Shown here one piece after another: positions 1 through 10,085 of a stretch of DNA of 51,822 nucleotides (position 1 is the first letter of the stretch; the number at the start of each line of letters is the position of its first letter). The stretch is taken from NCBI RefSeq assembly GCF_018283645.1, contig NZ_JAGSXH010000036.1:1-51822 (forward strand). Direction: 5' to 3'. This DNA is from Actinocrinis puniceicyclus. GTDB taxonomy: Bacteria; Actinomycetota; Actinomycetes; Streptomycetales; Catenulisporaceae. Both the position numbers and the translations under genes were made by a program. The notes below the pieces were generated by a model. It saw only the letters and a list, made by a program, of their open reading frames with translations. It searched no databases and was not told where the DNA came from.

Positions 1-1
1 G

Positions 2-256
2 CGGCTCCTGATCGCCCACACGCTCGGGAGGCTGACCCGCAAGCGGTCGCTGAACCCCAAGCGCAGGCACCGCAGCTTCCCGCGCGTGGTGAAACGCGCC
101 AGGCGCAACTCCTGGCGGGTCAAACGCGCCACCGATACCGGCGTGAGGCACCAGGGCCCCCCGACCCTCGACATCCAGAATCTTAAAGTTCTGACACAAG
201 AGCCCTGTCCGGTGCGAAGACACTCACCAGCGGAAACCCACGGCCTCGCAGCGTGA
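2..256 (+). CDS. C-terminal fragment of a transposase (IS4-like), cut by the contig edge
   Basis: The frame is open from the first bases and stops with TGA at 254-256, giving 84 residues of a protein whose start lies off the contig. The fragment is very basic. The run RSFPRVVKRARRNSWRVKR followed by TRH-like and GPPT motifs resembles the tail of actinobacterial IS4-family DDE transposases as I remember them. No catalytic residue is visible because the DDE core would lie upstream. Draft contigs often break inside multicopy insertion sequences, which fits this position. I could not identify the terminal inverted repeat in the bases after the stop. The family call is moderate and the fragment status is certain. 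Confidence 0.6.
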   Translation, partial: RLLIAHTLGRLTRKRSLNPKRRHRSFPRVVKRARRNSWRVKRATDTGVRHQGPPTLDIQNLKVLTQEPCPVRRHSPAETHGLAA

Positions 257-352
257 TCACACATCATTCAGTGGCATTGGGGCCGAGATCTGGCGCATGA
301 GATCAGACGGTACGGAAGAATTGGCCGGCATATTCGACCATGCGAGCCAGAG

Positions 353-817
353 GTGGACACGGCTGTGAATGCGTCCGAGCGCGACGAGTGGCGGGTGCAC
401 CGACTCGCGGTGTACCAGGGCCGGAAGTACCGCTTCTGGAAGGACCCGGCGGACGCGTCGCTCGTCGGCCTCTATCCGGAACCGGGCTGCCCCGCTCCGG
501 ACGACTTGCCGCGAGGATCCAACCCGGCGGGTGCACCCATGTATCTCGTGGGCTCAGATCGGTTAGACGCCGCATACGAGTCGCGCTGGTTCTTCGAATG
601 GCACGGCGGCCGGTTCGAGGCGACCGGCGGGCAGGGTACCGGTTTCGTCAGCGGGAACCTGGTCAGCCCACTCTCGATGGATTTCATCCGGAAGAACGGA
701 CTGACCGTCTATGAACAGTACGTCGCAGGAGGCCGGTTCGCATTGGACGAGGTGACCGATCTGCACGAGGAGCGCACGGACCTGCTCGCGCAGTGGAAGG
801 AGAGGCACGGTGAGTGA
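353..817 (+). CDS. Protein of unknown function, paralogous to the C-terminal part of the next gene
   Basis: This is a 154-residue protein of no family I recognise. It has an AVYQG motif near residues 19-23 and a WHGGRFEA motif near 83-90. Both recur in the same order and at similar spacing in the C-terminal third of the downstream gene, which indicates a shared domain. There is no signal peptide or membrane segment. The GTG at 353 overlaps its purine-rich stretch (AGAGG at 349-353), so the in-frame GTG at 365 may be the true start. The stop overlaps the next start by eight bases, so the two genes are almost certainly co-transcribed and probably work together. It lies about 100 bp from the transposase remnant, so it may belong to an accessory island. 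Confidence 0.6.
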   Translation: MDTAVNASERDEWRVHRLAVYQGRKYRFWKDPADASLVGLYPEPGCPAPDDLPRGSNPAGAPMYLVGSDRLDAAYESRWFFEWHGGRFEATGGQGTGFVSGNLVSPLSMDFIRKNGLTVYEQYVAGGRFALDEVTDLHEERTDLLAQWKERHGE

Positions 818-1811
818 GGTTCCAGCGGCGGGCGCATCGGGAACGCGCGCGCCAGGCACCGGCGCGGCCGGCCTGGCTCCGACAACCGTCATGGAACTGC
901 CCGTCCCGCCACCACTCGTGTCCGCCTATGCGGGCAACCTCTCGGTGCCACGCATATTCGAGGCGCATCGCGCCGCAGGGTTCTGCGTCCGGGCGGGAGA
1001 CATCGCCTCAGGCGACGCGGCGGCGGTCCGCGCGCAGCACGGCCTGACGGGCGATCCCGCCTGGACGCCACAACACAACAGCGCGGACGCATTCCATGTG
1101 CTGCGGTTCTACGCATCGTGGCCCGGCGCGTTCGTCGTGCCGTTCGGCGGCTCCACACCCGAAGGCGCCGAGCGGATGGGAACCAGCCGCGTGTATCCGG
1201 AGCCGTTCCTCGGAACCGGCTACACGGCGTTCGCACCCCGGGCCGTGCCGCAATACTGGCTGCCCCTGACCGAACTACCGCTCGGCACCGAACTGTGGCG
1301 GATCGGCGCGGACGGATCGCAGCAACCGGTGGCGGCATACCTGGGCCGGTACACGGGATGGCAGCCGCAACCAGGCGTCGAACCGTTCGGGCCGCAGCCC
1401 TGGCAAAGCACACCCCAAGCGTTGCGCACCGCCGTACGACGCGGGTTGCGCGCCGTCTACCAAGGCGGCGACTTCGACGCGGACTTCGGGCCCGAGCCCG
1501 GCCGGATCACGCTGTACCGCAGCGGCACAGCGGGCGAAGCCGTGCAGTCCCGTGCAGTGTTGGACGCGCATTGCGACGCTGTCAGGTATGTGCGGTTACT
1601 CTGCACATGGCACGGGGCGCGCTTCGAGGCGATCGACGCGGCTCCGGACTCGGTCACGCTGAACTATCTCGGCGAGAACCATCTGGAAGCCGGGTCGCTC
1701 GGCTTGACGGAAGTCGGCTATCGGGTATGGCGAACCACCGTCCCGCGCGCAGAGGTTTCCGAGTACGCCGAGGAGACGCTCGAAGTGGGCGTGCAGGCGC
1801 ACTTCGGCTGA
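810..1811 (+). CDS. Two-part protein of unknown function carrying the WHG domain
   Basis: This is a 333-residue protein. After a low-complexity Ala/Gly-rich stretch (about 1-28) comes a domain of roughly 30-195 containing TPQHNSADAFHVLRF and PQYWLPLTELPLGTELWRI. Then follows a domain of about 210-325 with AVYQG (215-219) and WHGARFEA (267-274), clearly homologous to most of the upstream 154-residue protein. The GTG start has a good ribosome site (GGAGAGG, 799-805) and overlaps the upstream stop. No signal peptide, transmembrane segment or catalytic motif is evident, so both partners look cytosolic. A toxin/immunity or effector/regulator pair is possible but unproven. Confidence 0.65.
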   Translation: MSEVPAAGASGTRAPGTGAAGLAPTTVMELPVPPPLVSAYAGNLSVPRIFEAHRAAGFCVRAGDIASGDAAAVRAQHGLTGDPAWTPQHNSADAFHVLRFYASWPGAFVVPFGGSTPEGAERMGTSRVYPEPFLGTGYTAFAPRAVPQYWLPLTELPLGTELWRIGADGSQQPVAAYLGRYTGWQPQPGVEPFGPQPWQSTPQALRTAVRRGLRAVYQGGDFDADFGPEPGRITLYRSGTAGEAVQSRAVLDAHCDAVRYVRLLCTWHGARFEAIDAAPDSVTLNYLGENHLEAGSLGLTEVGYRVWRTTVPRAEVSEYAEETLEVGVQAHFG

Positions 1812-1851
1812 AGACACCCGCCCGGCCGGACTCGGACCCGCGCACGGTGCC

Positions 1852-2382
1852 TCAGAGTACGTTCAAGGCGGCCGGGACGCCGGCACCGGCGCCGACCGGA
1901 TCAGCACCGAGCCGTGCGCTGCCGGAGACGTTGATGTTGCCCCACACGGCCCGCGCGCCCGAGTCGCCGACACGGATGCACTGGACGACACAGATCGCGC
2001 TGGCGGCGATCGCGAGCGCCGCCACAGTCACCGTCGCCGCATGGTGCTCGGCGTAACCGGCGCGGCTGACCACGACCAGCGCGATGGCGAATACCGCGAC
2101 CGCGGCGACGAACCACACCAGCGTCAGGCCCAGGCCGCGGTGCTGCGCCGCCAACTTCTGCAGGTAAGGCGCGTGGTTGTACAACTGCTGACCCGCCACC
2201 TGCGTCGCGTACGTCACGCCGACCATGACCATCGCGAAAACCGCGTTGGCGATGCCGAACCGGGCACGCCACTTCGGCCGCGCCGCCACGGCGATGGTGG
2301 TGAGGCACACCAGTGGAACGCCGGCCACAGCCACGTGCAGCAGCAGAATGTGGGTCGGCAGACCGAAGACCTTGACGGGCAT
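1852..2382 (-). CDS. DUF2231 family four-helix membrane protein
   Basis: This is a 176-residue integral membrane protein. The opening VFGLPTHILLLHVAVAGVPL, followed by three more hydrophobic segments and the conserved GVTYATQVAG loop, matches the DUF2231 family. The family has histidine-bearing helices and no settled function. I place the start at the ATG at 2382 because an AGGAGAG ribosome site sits 6-7 bases upstream. A longer upstream reading (to 2451) adds a Cys-rich stretch that does not look like protein from this family. It converges on the gene to its left with only 40 bases between stops. No operon partner is evident. Confidence 0.8.
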   Translation of the reverse strand: MPVKVFGLPTHILLLHVAVAGVPLVCLTTIAVAARPKWRARFGIANAVFAMVMVGVTYATQVAGQQLYNHAPYLQKLAAQHRGLGLTLVWFVAAVAVFAIALVVVSRAGYAEHHAATVTVAALAIAASAICVVQCIRVGDSGARAVWGNINVSGSARLGADPVGAGAGVPAALNVL

Positions 2383-2473
2383 CGAGTTCTCTCCTGATCG
2401 TCCTGACGGGTTCTGGTCTCCGGCACGCTCACACGGGCAGGCACACGCCAAACGTAAACGTTCATACCGGGGT

Positions 2474-3157
2474 TCAGAGTCCTACGGAACCCCCGGATCG
2501 CCAATACATGTTCTCCGAGCGGCTGAGGAACCCCGCGTCGACCAGGTAGCGGCGCAAGGCGGCGTAGTCGTCGTGGAAATCGCCGAGGATCCGGTTGACC
2601 TTCGCCTCCTCGTAGCGCACCCCCGGCTCGAAGCACTGCGCCAGATAATCGAGCACCACCATGCGCTTGCCGTGCGCCGCGGGCACGTGGGTCAGCCGGC
2701 CCTGAGCGAAGAAACCACGCAACAGCGACGCCGTGCCCGGGTCCTGCACGACGGGCTGCGCCGGCAGCGCGGTGTCGGCCTTGCGGACGTTCGCGTCCGT
2801 GGCGGCGCGCATCGTCTCGGGAACGGCCCGCCACCGGTCGGCGGCCTCGGCCTCGGCCTCGTCCTCGCCCCGCGCCGGCTCGGCGACGCCGCCCGGCTCA
2901 CCGCCGCTCGAGCGCTGCGGGGTGAGCCGGGCGGCGAGCCGGGCCTCGTCCAAACGAATCAGTGCCTTGACGACATCGCGCACCGGCACGCCGCTGGCCC
3001 GCGCCAGCTCCCGCGGCGACGCGCCCCGGTTCGCGGCCAGCACCAGGGCAGCGAAGACCCGCAGGCGAGCCGGATCGGCCAGCAGTGCGACCAGCCTGCG
3101 CGGATCGGGAATCTGCTCTCGGTTATCGCGAGCCGTCATGGCCTCGATGTTAGTCAT
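2474..3157 (-). CDS. Winged-helix regulator with C-terminal DUF2087 domain
   Basis: The protein has about 227 residues from the ATG at 3157. The N-terminal part (PRRLVALLADPARLRVFAAL, then ELARASGVPVRDVVKALIRL) is an ArsR-like winged helix-turn-helix. The C-terminal part (KRMVVLDYLAQCFEPG, KVNRILGDFHDDYAALRRYL, ending near YWRSGG) is the DUF2087 domain, commonly fused to such regulators. It is probably a cytosolic transcription factor with an unknown ligand. No strong ribosome site picks between candidate starts at 3178, 3157 and 3139. The gene follows the GH3 gene on the same strand after a small GC-rich palindrome, so read-through from the sugar operon is possible but its job need not be related. 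Confidence 0.75.
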   Translation of the reverse strand: MTNIEAMTARDNREQIPDPRRLVALLADPARLRVFAALVLAANRGASPRELARASGVPVRDVVKALIRLDEARLAARLTPQRSSGGEPGGVAEPARGEDEAEAEAADRWRAVPETMRAATDANVRKADTALPAQPVVQDPGTASLLRGFFAQGRLTHVPAAHGKRMVVLDYLAQCFEPGVRYEEAKVNRILGDFHDDYAALRRYLVDAGFLSRSENMYWRSGGSVGL

Positions 3158-3192
3158 ATGCGCTGCCGGGGCGCCCACGGGTTTGGCCGCCC

Positions 3193-3208
3193 CGGCCCGC
3201 GCGGGCCG
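3193..3208 (-). terminator. GC-rich perfect palindrome after the GH3 gene
   Basis: Sixteen bases (CGGCCCGCGCGGGCCG) form a perfect inverted repeat two bases past the GH3 stop codon. It could act as a weak transcription terminator or an mRNA 3' end stabiliser. There is no T-tract, so the assignment is tentative. Confidence 0.35.
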
Positions 3209-3209
3209 A

Positions 3210-5801
3210 TCAGCCGATCTGAACCGGCGCGGACAGCCGCAGATCCCGCGAGGAGTGACCCACCTGTAAGAGGTACCGGCCGCGTGGATACACCCAGTCC
3301 TGCTTCTGCGCGTCCCACCGCGCGAACGCGCGGCCCGGTACCCGCAGCCGCACGTGCACCGCCTCGCCCGGCTCGGCCTGTGCGGCCCCGAGCGCGGCGA
3401 GCACGCGCACGGGACGGTGCCGCTCGGGCAGCGCCGCGGTACCGGAGCCGTCCGAGTCCGCGTTGTCCACGGGCTCGGACAGGTACAACTGCACGACCTC
3501 GCGACCCGGCCGCCGGCCGGTGTTGCGCACCGTCACGGTCACCTCGACGTCCGCTCCGGCGCGCACCGGCCCGACCGGGACGTCCAAGCCCTCGAACATC
3601 CAGCTCGTGTAGCCCAGACCGTGACCGAACGGGAACAGCGGCTCCGTTCCCCCCTTGTCATAGGCGCGGTAGCCGACCAGCAGGCCCTCGCTGTATTCGA
3701 GCGCTCCGTCCACCGGCCGGGCCGGGCCGACCGGGCAGCCGGCCTCGCTGCGCGGGATCGTCACCGGCAGCCGGCCACCCGGCTCGAGCTCGCCGAGCAG
3801 CACGTCCGCCAGCGCGTGGCCGAACTCCTGGCCCGGGAACCACACCTGAAGGATCGCGGCGACCTGATCCGCCCACGGCATCAGCACCGGCATTCCGCAG
3901 TTGACCACCACCACCGTGCGCGAGTTGACCGCCGCGACCGCCGCGATCAGCTCGTCCTGGCGGCCGGGCAGCGCCAGCGTCTGCCGGTCGTAGCCCTCGC
4001 TCTCGGTGCCCGCGGCGGCGCCCACCACGACCACGGCCACGTCACTGGACTGCGCCGCGGAGACCGCCTCCTTGAGCAGCGTGTCCTCCTGCGGCAGCGG
4101 CACCACGCCCAGCTGGAAGCGGGTGAACTCCCCGTCGTGCCCGGTCGGGTCGCAGGACGCGAACACCTGTACCGAGTCGCCCTCGTCCAGGTCGAGCACC
4201 GTACCGATCTCGAACGGGCGCGAGAGCGGCTCGACCGGGTCGGCGGCCGGGGGAGCGGTGTCGGCGACCACTATCGGGGACGGATCGTCGAAGGGGCCGG
4301 ACAGCTCCAGCCGCAGCGCGCCGAGCCCCGTCACGGCGAACCGGTGCGGGCCCGCGGCCGCGGCCCGGAAGAGCGTGCGGAACGTCAGTTCGGCGATATC
4401 GGTGCGCACCACCTGCGGCGGCATCGGGTCCCACCAGGTCACCTCGGGTCGCCCGAGCACATCCGTGTGCTGCAGGGCGCCGTCCTTGCCGCGGATCTCC
4501 AGCCGCGCCCCCGGGCCGTTGGTCGCCGGGTCGGTCAGCGTTCCCGGCTCCGGCGTCGGAGTGGTCAGCCAGGTGCGGCAGCCCTGGCGCACCGTCAGCT
4601 GCGCGTCCTGGCCGAGCGCCGCGCGCAGTCCCTCGGCGGGGGAGACTGCGATCGCCGCTCCGACCTGCGCGCTGCCCAGGCCCTGGTACTGCGGGAACAT
4701 CGCGTTCGGCCCCAGCAGCGCGATCGAGTGCGCGTCGCGGCCCAGGGGAAGCGTGCCGGTGCTGTTGCGCAGCAGCGTGAACGAACCGGCCGCGGCCGTG
4801 CGCAGCACCCGTCGGTCGGCGTGCGGGCCCGGCCGCGACGCGCTCGGCTCGCCGCCGAGCGCCCCGACCATCCGGGCCACCCGCAGCAGCCGCAGCACCT
4901 TCTCGTCGATCTCGGCCTCCGAGACCGCGCCGCGCGCCACGGCCTCGGCCAGCTGCTCGCCCCACGGCCCGTCCGGACCCGGCATCACCAGGTCCAGCCC
5001 GGCCAGCGCGGTCGGCTCGGTCGAGCGCGCCGCGAACCAGTCGGAGACCACCGCGCCGCCGAAGCCCCAATCCTGCTTGAGCACTGTGCGCAGCAGGTGT
5101 TCGTGCTCGGTCATGGTCGCGCCGTTGACCTTGTTGTATCCCGCCATCACCAGCGCGCATTCGGCCTCGGTGACGCAGGCTTCGAAGGGAACCAGGTACA
5201 GCTCGCGCAAGGTCGTCTCGTCGATCAGCGAATCGGCCGTCCAGCGCTCGGTCTCGGCGTCGTTGCCCACGAAGTGCTTCGCGGTCGCGGCCACGCCCTC
5301 CGATTGCAGACCCCTGACCCAGGCGGCGGCGGTGCGCGCGGCCAGCACCGGGTCCTCGCCGAAGCACTCGAAGCCCCGGCCGCCGAAAGGCGTGCGCACC
5401 AGGTTCACCGTCGGGCCGAGCACCACGTCGATGCCCTTGGCCCGGGCCTCCCGGCCCAGTTGCGCGGCCACCTGCTCGACCAACTGCGGATCCCAGGACG
5501 CGGCGAGCGCGATCGGGGCCGGCAGGCTGGAGGAGCGGTCCGCCGGGTCCAGGAAGGCCCCGCGCACGCCGGCCGGGCCGTCCGACATCACCAGGCCGCG
5601 CAGGCCGATGCCCGGCTCGCCGGGCAGGGTGAAGTTGTCGGCGCCGGTCAGCATCGCGATCTTCTGCTCCAGAGACAGCGCGGCCAGCAGTTCGCGCCCG
5701 GTCCCCGCCTCCCGTGACGGTCCCGCGTCGCGGGCGGGGAACTGTCCCTGCCCGTCCCGCGCGGCCTGCGGGTTCCTCATGTCGGTGTGCCCCAGGTCCA
5801 C
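3210..5801 (-). CDS. Glycoside hydrolase family 3 beta-glucosidase with PA14 insertion
   Basis: This 863-residue enzyme is predicted to release terminal sugars, most likely glucose, from beta-linked oligosaccharides. The N-terminal GH3 barrel (about 40-320) has KHFVGND (175-181) and the nucleophile Asp254 in VVSDW. A PA14-like domain follows (about 420-570), which in related enzymes shapes the substrate-binding site. The C-terminal GH3 domain carries E-x-E-G-Y-D-R (600-606), expected to hold the acid/base glutamate. A fibronectin-III-like tail ends the protein. There is no signal peptide, so it should be cytosolic and act on imported oligosaccharide. The GTG start at 5801 is supported by TAGGAG five bases upstream. 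It is the last gene of the LacI-regulated uptake operon, behind a terminator that may lower its expression. Confidence 0.93.
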   Translation of the reverse strand: MDLGHTDMRNPQAARDGQGQFPARDAGPSREAGTGRELLAALSLEQKIAMLTGADNFTLPGEPGIGLRGLVMSDGPAGVRGAFLDPADRSSSLPAPIALAASWDPQLVEQVAAQLGREARAKGIDVVLGPTVNLVRTPFGGRGFECFGEDPVLAARTAAAWVRGLQSEGVAATAKHFVGNDAETERWTADSLIDETTLRELYLVPFEACVTEAECALVMAGYNKVNGATMTEHEHLLRTVLKQDWGFGGAVVSDWFAARSTEPTALAGLDLVMPGPDGPWGEQLAEAVARGAVSEAEIDEKVLRLLRVARMVGALGGEPSASRPGPHADRRVLRTAAAGSFTLLRNSTGTLPLGRDAHSIALLGPNAMFPQYQGLGSAQVGAAIAVSPAEGLRAALGQDAQLTVRQGCRTWLTTPTPEPGTLTDPATNGPGARLEIRGKDGALQHTDVLGRPEVTWWDPMPPQVVRTDIAELTFRTLFRAAAAGPHRFAVTGLGALRLELSGPFDDPSPIVVADTAPPAADPVEPLSRPFEIGTVLDLDEGDSVQVFASCDPTGHDGEFTRFQLGVVPLPQEDTLLKEAVSAAQSSDVAVVVVGAAAGTESEGYDRQTLALPGRQDELIAAVAAVNSRTVVVVNCGMPVLMPWADQVAAILQVWFPGQEFGHALADVLLGELEPGGRLPVTIPRSEAGCPVGPARPVDGALEYSEGLLVGYRAYDKGGTEPLFPFGHGLGYTSWMFEGLDVPVGPVRAGADVEVTVTVRNTGRRPGREVVQLYLSEPVDNADSDGSGTAALPERHRPVRVLAALGAAQAEPGEAVHVRLRVPGRAFARWDAQKQDWVYPRGRYLLQVGHSSRDLRLSAPVQIG

Positions 5802-5841
5802 CGAGACTCCTAAAAAATAGTGATAAATCAGCTTGATCAGG

Positions 5842-5892
5842 AAAAAAAGGGCCCCGGATCCGCGCAGAGTGCGGCTGCGCGAATCCGGGGCC
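5842..5892 (-). terminator. Intrinsic terminator between binding-protein gene and GH3 gene
   Basis: Reading leftwards, a long hairpin is followed by seven T residues (A tract 5842-5848 on the + strand). The outer stem of ten pairs is 5850-5859 with 5883-5892. The inner stem of six pairs is GCGCAG at 5862-5867 with CTGCGC at 5875-5880. It lies nine bases past the stop of the solute-binding protein gene. It would end most transcripts there and leave limited read-through into the GH3 gene. Confidence 0.85.
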
Positions 5893-5900
5893 GTCAGTGG

Positions 5901-7589
5901 CTACGAGACAGGCGTCAGGTGCAGGACGGTGTACTCAAGCCACGGGTTGTTGGGCCGCGGGTCGATGTAGGAGTTGTCCTTCGTCGGCCAGCCGGTGAAG
6001 TGCTTGGTGCTGTACTCGTTCCAGCCCGCGCCGTACATCAGGACCACGTCCGGCACATCGGTGGACATGGCGTGCGCCACGATGCCCAGCTGCTTCGTGA
6101 TCTCGTTCGGGTCGTTGGTGCCGGCCCACGCCTTGAGCGCGGACTGCACGGCCGGGTTGTTGTAGCGGCCGTAGTCGCCGTTGGCGGTCTGGCCGATCGC
6201 GGCGCTGGTGCCGTAGTCGAGCCAGTTGTCGTACTGCTGGTACGGGCTCGGGCCGCCGCCGCCCCAGTGGATCGCCGCGTCGAAGGAGCCGGCGTTCAGG
6301 TCCGCGGTCCACTTGTCCGGCGTGACGCCGTTGACGGAGACCTTGAAGCCGAGCGGCTTGAGCTCCTGCGAGATCAGGGTCGCGCAGGTGTAGTAGTCCG
6401 TGTACGAGGACGGGTCCTCGATCGCGAACGAGACTTCCTTGTTGTTCTTGGCCCAGATGCCGCTGCCGTCCTTGGCGTAGCCGGCCGCGGTCATGATCGA
6501 GGTGACCTTGTTCGCGTCCGAGGCGGCCGGCAGGTCGTTGGCCAGGTCGGAGGGGACCTGGTCGGAGAACTCCGGCAGCAGCAGGCCGCTGGAGGAGGTG
6601 GCCGGCGGCTCGTAGTTGGTCTCACCGACCTGGGACAGCTCGGTGCGGTTGACCGCCGCGGAGACCGCCTGGCGCACCTTGACGTCGTTGAACGGCGCCT
6701 TGGTGACGTTCAGGATCAGCACCACGGTGTTGGTGGCGGGGAAGTAGTAGTGGTTGTTCTTCGGGTCCTTCGCCACGTACGTCTGGTCGATGTTCGTGAC
6801 GTAGTTGCCCGCCCAGTCGATCTGGCCGTTGTCCAGCGCCTGGTTGGCGGTGGTGTTCGACACGTACGACGGGAAGCTGATCTCGGAGACCTTGGGAGCG
6901 CCCTGCCAGTAGTTCGCGTTGGCCTTCAGGGTGAAGCCCTGCGCGGAGAACTTGTCCAGGGTGAACGGGCCGGAGCCGACCGGGCTCGGGTCCGTCCAGT
7001 GCGCCGGGTCGGTCTGCGAGGTCCAGATGTGCTCCGGCACGATGAAGGTCTGCCCGGTGATCGCGTACAGGTTCGTGTACTGCGACGAGCTGAAGGTGAT
7101 CGTGGCGGTCGTGTCGTCGGCCGCGGTCGCGCTGACGATCGGCAGGCCGTTGGCGTTGAGCGCGCTGGTGGCCTTCATCAGGTTGAACGTGAAGGCCACG
7201 TCCTTGGCGGTCAGCGGCTGGCCGTCGGACCACTTCACGCCGGCGTGCAGCTTGATGGTGATCGCGGTGCCCGTGCTGTTCCACGTGAAGGAGTCGGCCA
7301 GCCACGGGTAGTACGAGTTCGCCTTGGTGATGTTCCACTGCAGGAGAGGTTCGTACAGCAGCGAGGTCGCGTTCACCTGGTTCGCGATGCTGGTCTGCAC
7401 GAAGGGGTTGAAGTTGTCGGTGAACGGCGAGACCGGCGCCGACTCGATCGTCAGCGTCGAGGACTTCGCGCCACCGGCGTTCGTGCTCGACGGCTTGGGC
7501 GAGCTGCCGCAGGCGCTGGCGGTCAGCGCGAGCGCGGTTATCGCCGCCGCCCCTGCCAGTGCCCGGGGATGTACCGATTTCCGGAACAT
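5901..7589 (-). CDS. Family 5 extracellular solute-binding lipoprotein of an Opp-type ABC importer
   Basis: This 562-residue lipoprotein has a typical signal peptide ending in the lipobox TASAC (Cys27), then a Ser/Thr/Gly linker and the family 5 solute-binding fold. Recognisable family stretches are LLYEPLLQW, VKWSDGQPLTAKDVAFTFNLM, PVGSGPFTL and FNDVKVRQAVSAAVNR. It should be anchored outside the membrane and deliver ligand to the permeases encoded upstream. Family 5 proteins bind peptides, but some bind cello- or other oligosaccharides. The adjacent GH3 enzyme and LacI regulator favour a beta-linked oligosaccharide here, which is inference. A GGAG ribosome site lies about nine bases before the ATG. 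A strong terminator follows it, so it may be the most abundant product of the operon. Confidence 0.92.
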   Translation of the reverse strand: MFRKSVHPRALAGAAAITALALTASACGSSPKPSSTNAGGAKSSTLTIESAPVSPFTDNFNPFVQTSIANQVNATSLLYEPLLQWNITKANSYYPWLADSFTWNSTGTAITIKLHAGVKWSDGQPLTAKDVAFTFNLMKATSALNANGLPIVSATAADDTTATITFSSSQYTNLYAITGQTFIVPEHIWTSQTDPAHWTDPSPVGSGPFTLDKFSAQGFTLKANANYWQGAPKVSEISFPSYVSNTTANQALDNGQIDWAGNYVTNIDQTYVAKDPKNNHYYFPATNTVVLILNVTKAPFNDVKVRQAVSAAVNRTELSQVGETNYEPPATSSSGLLLPEFSDQVPSDLANDLPAASDANKVTSIMTAAGYAKDGSGIWAKNNKEVSFAIEDPSSYTDYYTCATLISQELKPLGFKVSVNGVTPDKWTADLNAGSFDAAIHWGGGGPSPYQQYDNWLDYGTSAAIGQTANGDYGRYNNPAVQSALKAWAGTNDPNEITKQLGIVAHAMSTDVPDVVLMYGAGWNEYSTKHFTGWPTKDNSYIDPRPNNPWLEYTVLHLTPVS

Positions 7590-7611
7590 TGCTTACACTC
7601 CGTTGTGTCCA

Positions 7612-7627
7612 GTCGGCCGTGGCCGAC
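7612..7627. repeat. 16-bp inverted repeat upstream of the binding-protein gene
   Basis: GTCGGCC and GGCCGAC arms separated by two bases lie 23 bases before the binding-protein start, in the 232-bp gap between this gene and the upstream ATPase gene. It could be an mRNA hairpin that sets differential expression within the operon, or an operator. The rest of the gap shows no clear promoter, although an AT-richer patch lies near 7712-7735. Confidence 0.35.
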
Positions 7628-7821
7628 CATCTTGGGGAAGACCGTGGTGGGATCTGTCCGGGGTGCCCGGCGCGGTCGGCTGGGCCTGAGCCCCGCACCG
7701 TCCGTGCCGTGCAGATTTGTATCAGTGTTATGCGTCTGCGCGCTGCTGCGCCGCTCGGCCGGTGCGGCCGGCCGGGCCGGGCGAGGCGCGGGTCGCTCTC
7801 CTTCCTGAGTTCATGCGGAGG

Positions 7822-8909
7822 TCATCCCTCCGAGGTGTCGCGGATTGAGCGGGTGGTGCGTTCCTCCACTGCGGTTGCGGACACTGTGGAAGAGGTCTTT
7901 GGGGTGTGGCCCTCGTGCAGCCAGCAGGCGCTGGTCTGGCCGGGACCGACCTGGAAGGCCGGCGGGTTCTGCTCGGCGCACTTCGGCATGGCGAACGGGC
8001 AACGCGGGTGGAACCGGCAGCCCGAGGGCGGATTGACCAGGCTCGGCGGCGAACCGGCCCCGGCCAGGGACGGCGACTCGGCGCGGTCCGGGTCCGGCGC
8101 GGCGGACAGCAGCAGCTGGGTGTAGGGGTGCTGCGGCCGGTCGGTCAGCTGTACGGCCGGCCCGGCCTCCACGACCCGCCCGGCGTACATGACCGCGATG
8201 GTGTCGGCCAGGTACCGCGCGGAGGCGATGTCGTGGGTGACGTACAGGATCGCCAGCTGCTCGCGGTCACGCAGGTCCGCGAGCAGGTTCAGCACGCCGA
8301 GCCGGATGGACACGTCGAGCATCGAGACCGGCTCGTCCGCGAGCAGCACCTCCGGCTGCACCGCCAGCGCGCGGGCGATCGCCACGCGCTGGCGCTGTCC
8401 GCCGGACAGCTCGTGCGGCATCTTCTCGATAAATTGCTCCGCCGGGGTCAACGCCACCCGGCGGAGCAAGTCCTTGATGGCGTCGTCGGTAGCGACGCCC
8501 TCCGCCATACCGTGGATCTTCAGGGGCCGGCCCAGGATGTAACGCATTCCGTGGACCGGGTTCAGCGAGGCGAACGGGTCCTGCAGGACGAGCTGCACCA
8601 GGCGCGAGTACTCGCGCCCGCCCGCCGGGGCCGGCTTGCCGTCCAGCAGCACCTGCCCGGCGGTCGGCTCGATCAGCCGGGCCAGCATCCGGGCCAGGGT
8701 GGACTTGCCGGAGCCGGACTCGCCGACCACGGAGGTCACCGTGCCGCGGTGCAGCACCAGGTTCACGTCCTCGACCGCGTGCACCACGGCCTTGCGCATG
8801 CCCCAGCCGCCGCGGACCGGGAAGTGCTTGGTCAGCGACCTGGCCTCGAGCGCGGGCACCCGTCCGCCGGGTGCGGCGCCGTGGCGGCGTGCGGAGTTGG
8901 TCGGGTCGG

Positions 8910-8913
<4 letters not shown>
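7822..8913 (-). CDS. Opp/Dpp-type ABC transporter ATPase, OppF-like
   Basis: This 363-residue cytoplasmic ATPase powers the importer. It shows Walker [11 protein letters not shown]-loop [11 protein letters not shown], signature LSGGQRQR, Walker B LLADEP, D-loop SMLD and H-loop THD. The C-terminal oligopeptide/dipeptide extension carries [15 protein letters not shown], a Cys cluster that binds Fe-S in some relatives. The GTG start overlaps the stop of the OppD-like gene (GTGA), so the two ATPases are translationally coupled and should form the heterodimer of the complex. About 40 residues after the Cys cluster are Ser/Thr-rich and probably disordered. Confidence 0.93.

Positions 8914-10081
<1,168 letters not shown>

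Positions 10082-10085
<4 letters not shown>

Noticed and set aside
810-1811. NAD-glycohydrolase (TNT-like) toxin call for the 333-residue protein
   Set aside because: The N-terminal domain has no TNT signature residues that I can align; only vague similarity in Pro/Trp-rich loops.
2225-3904. Long rightward open frame over the DUF2231, DUF2087 and GH3 region
   Set aside because: It is antisense to three well-supported genes, has Arg/Pro/Ala-rich noise composition and no ribosome site.
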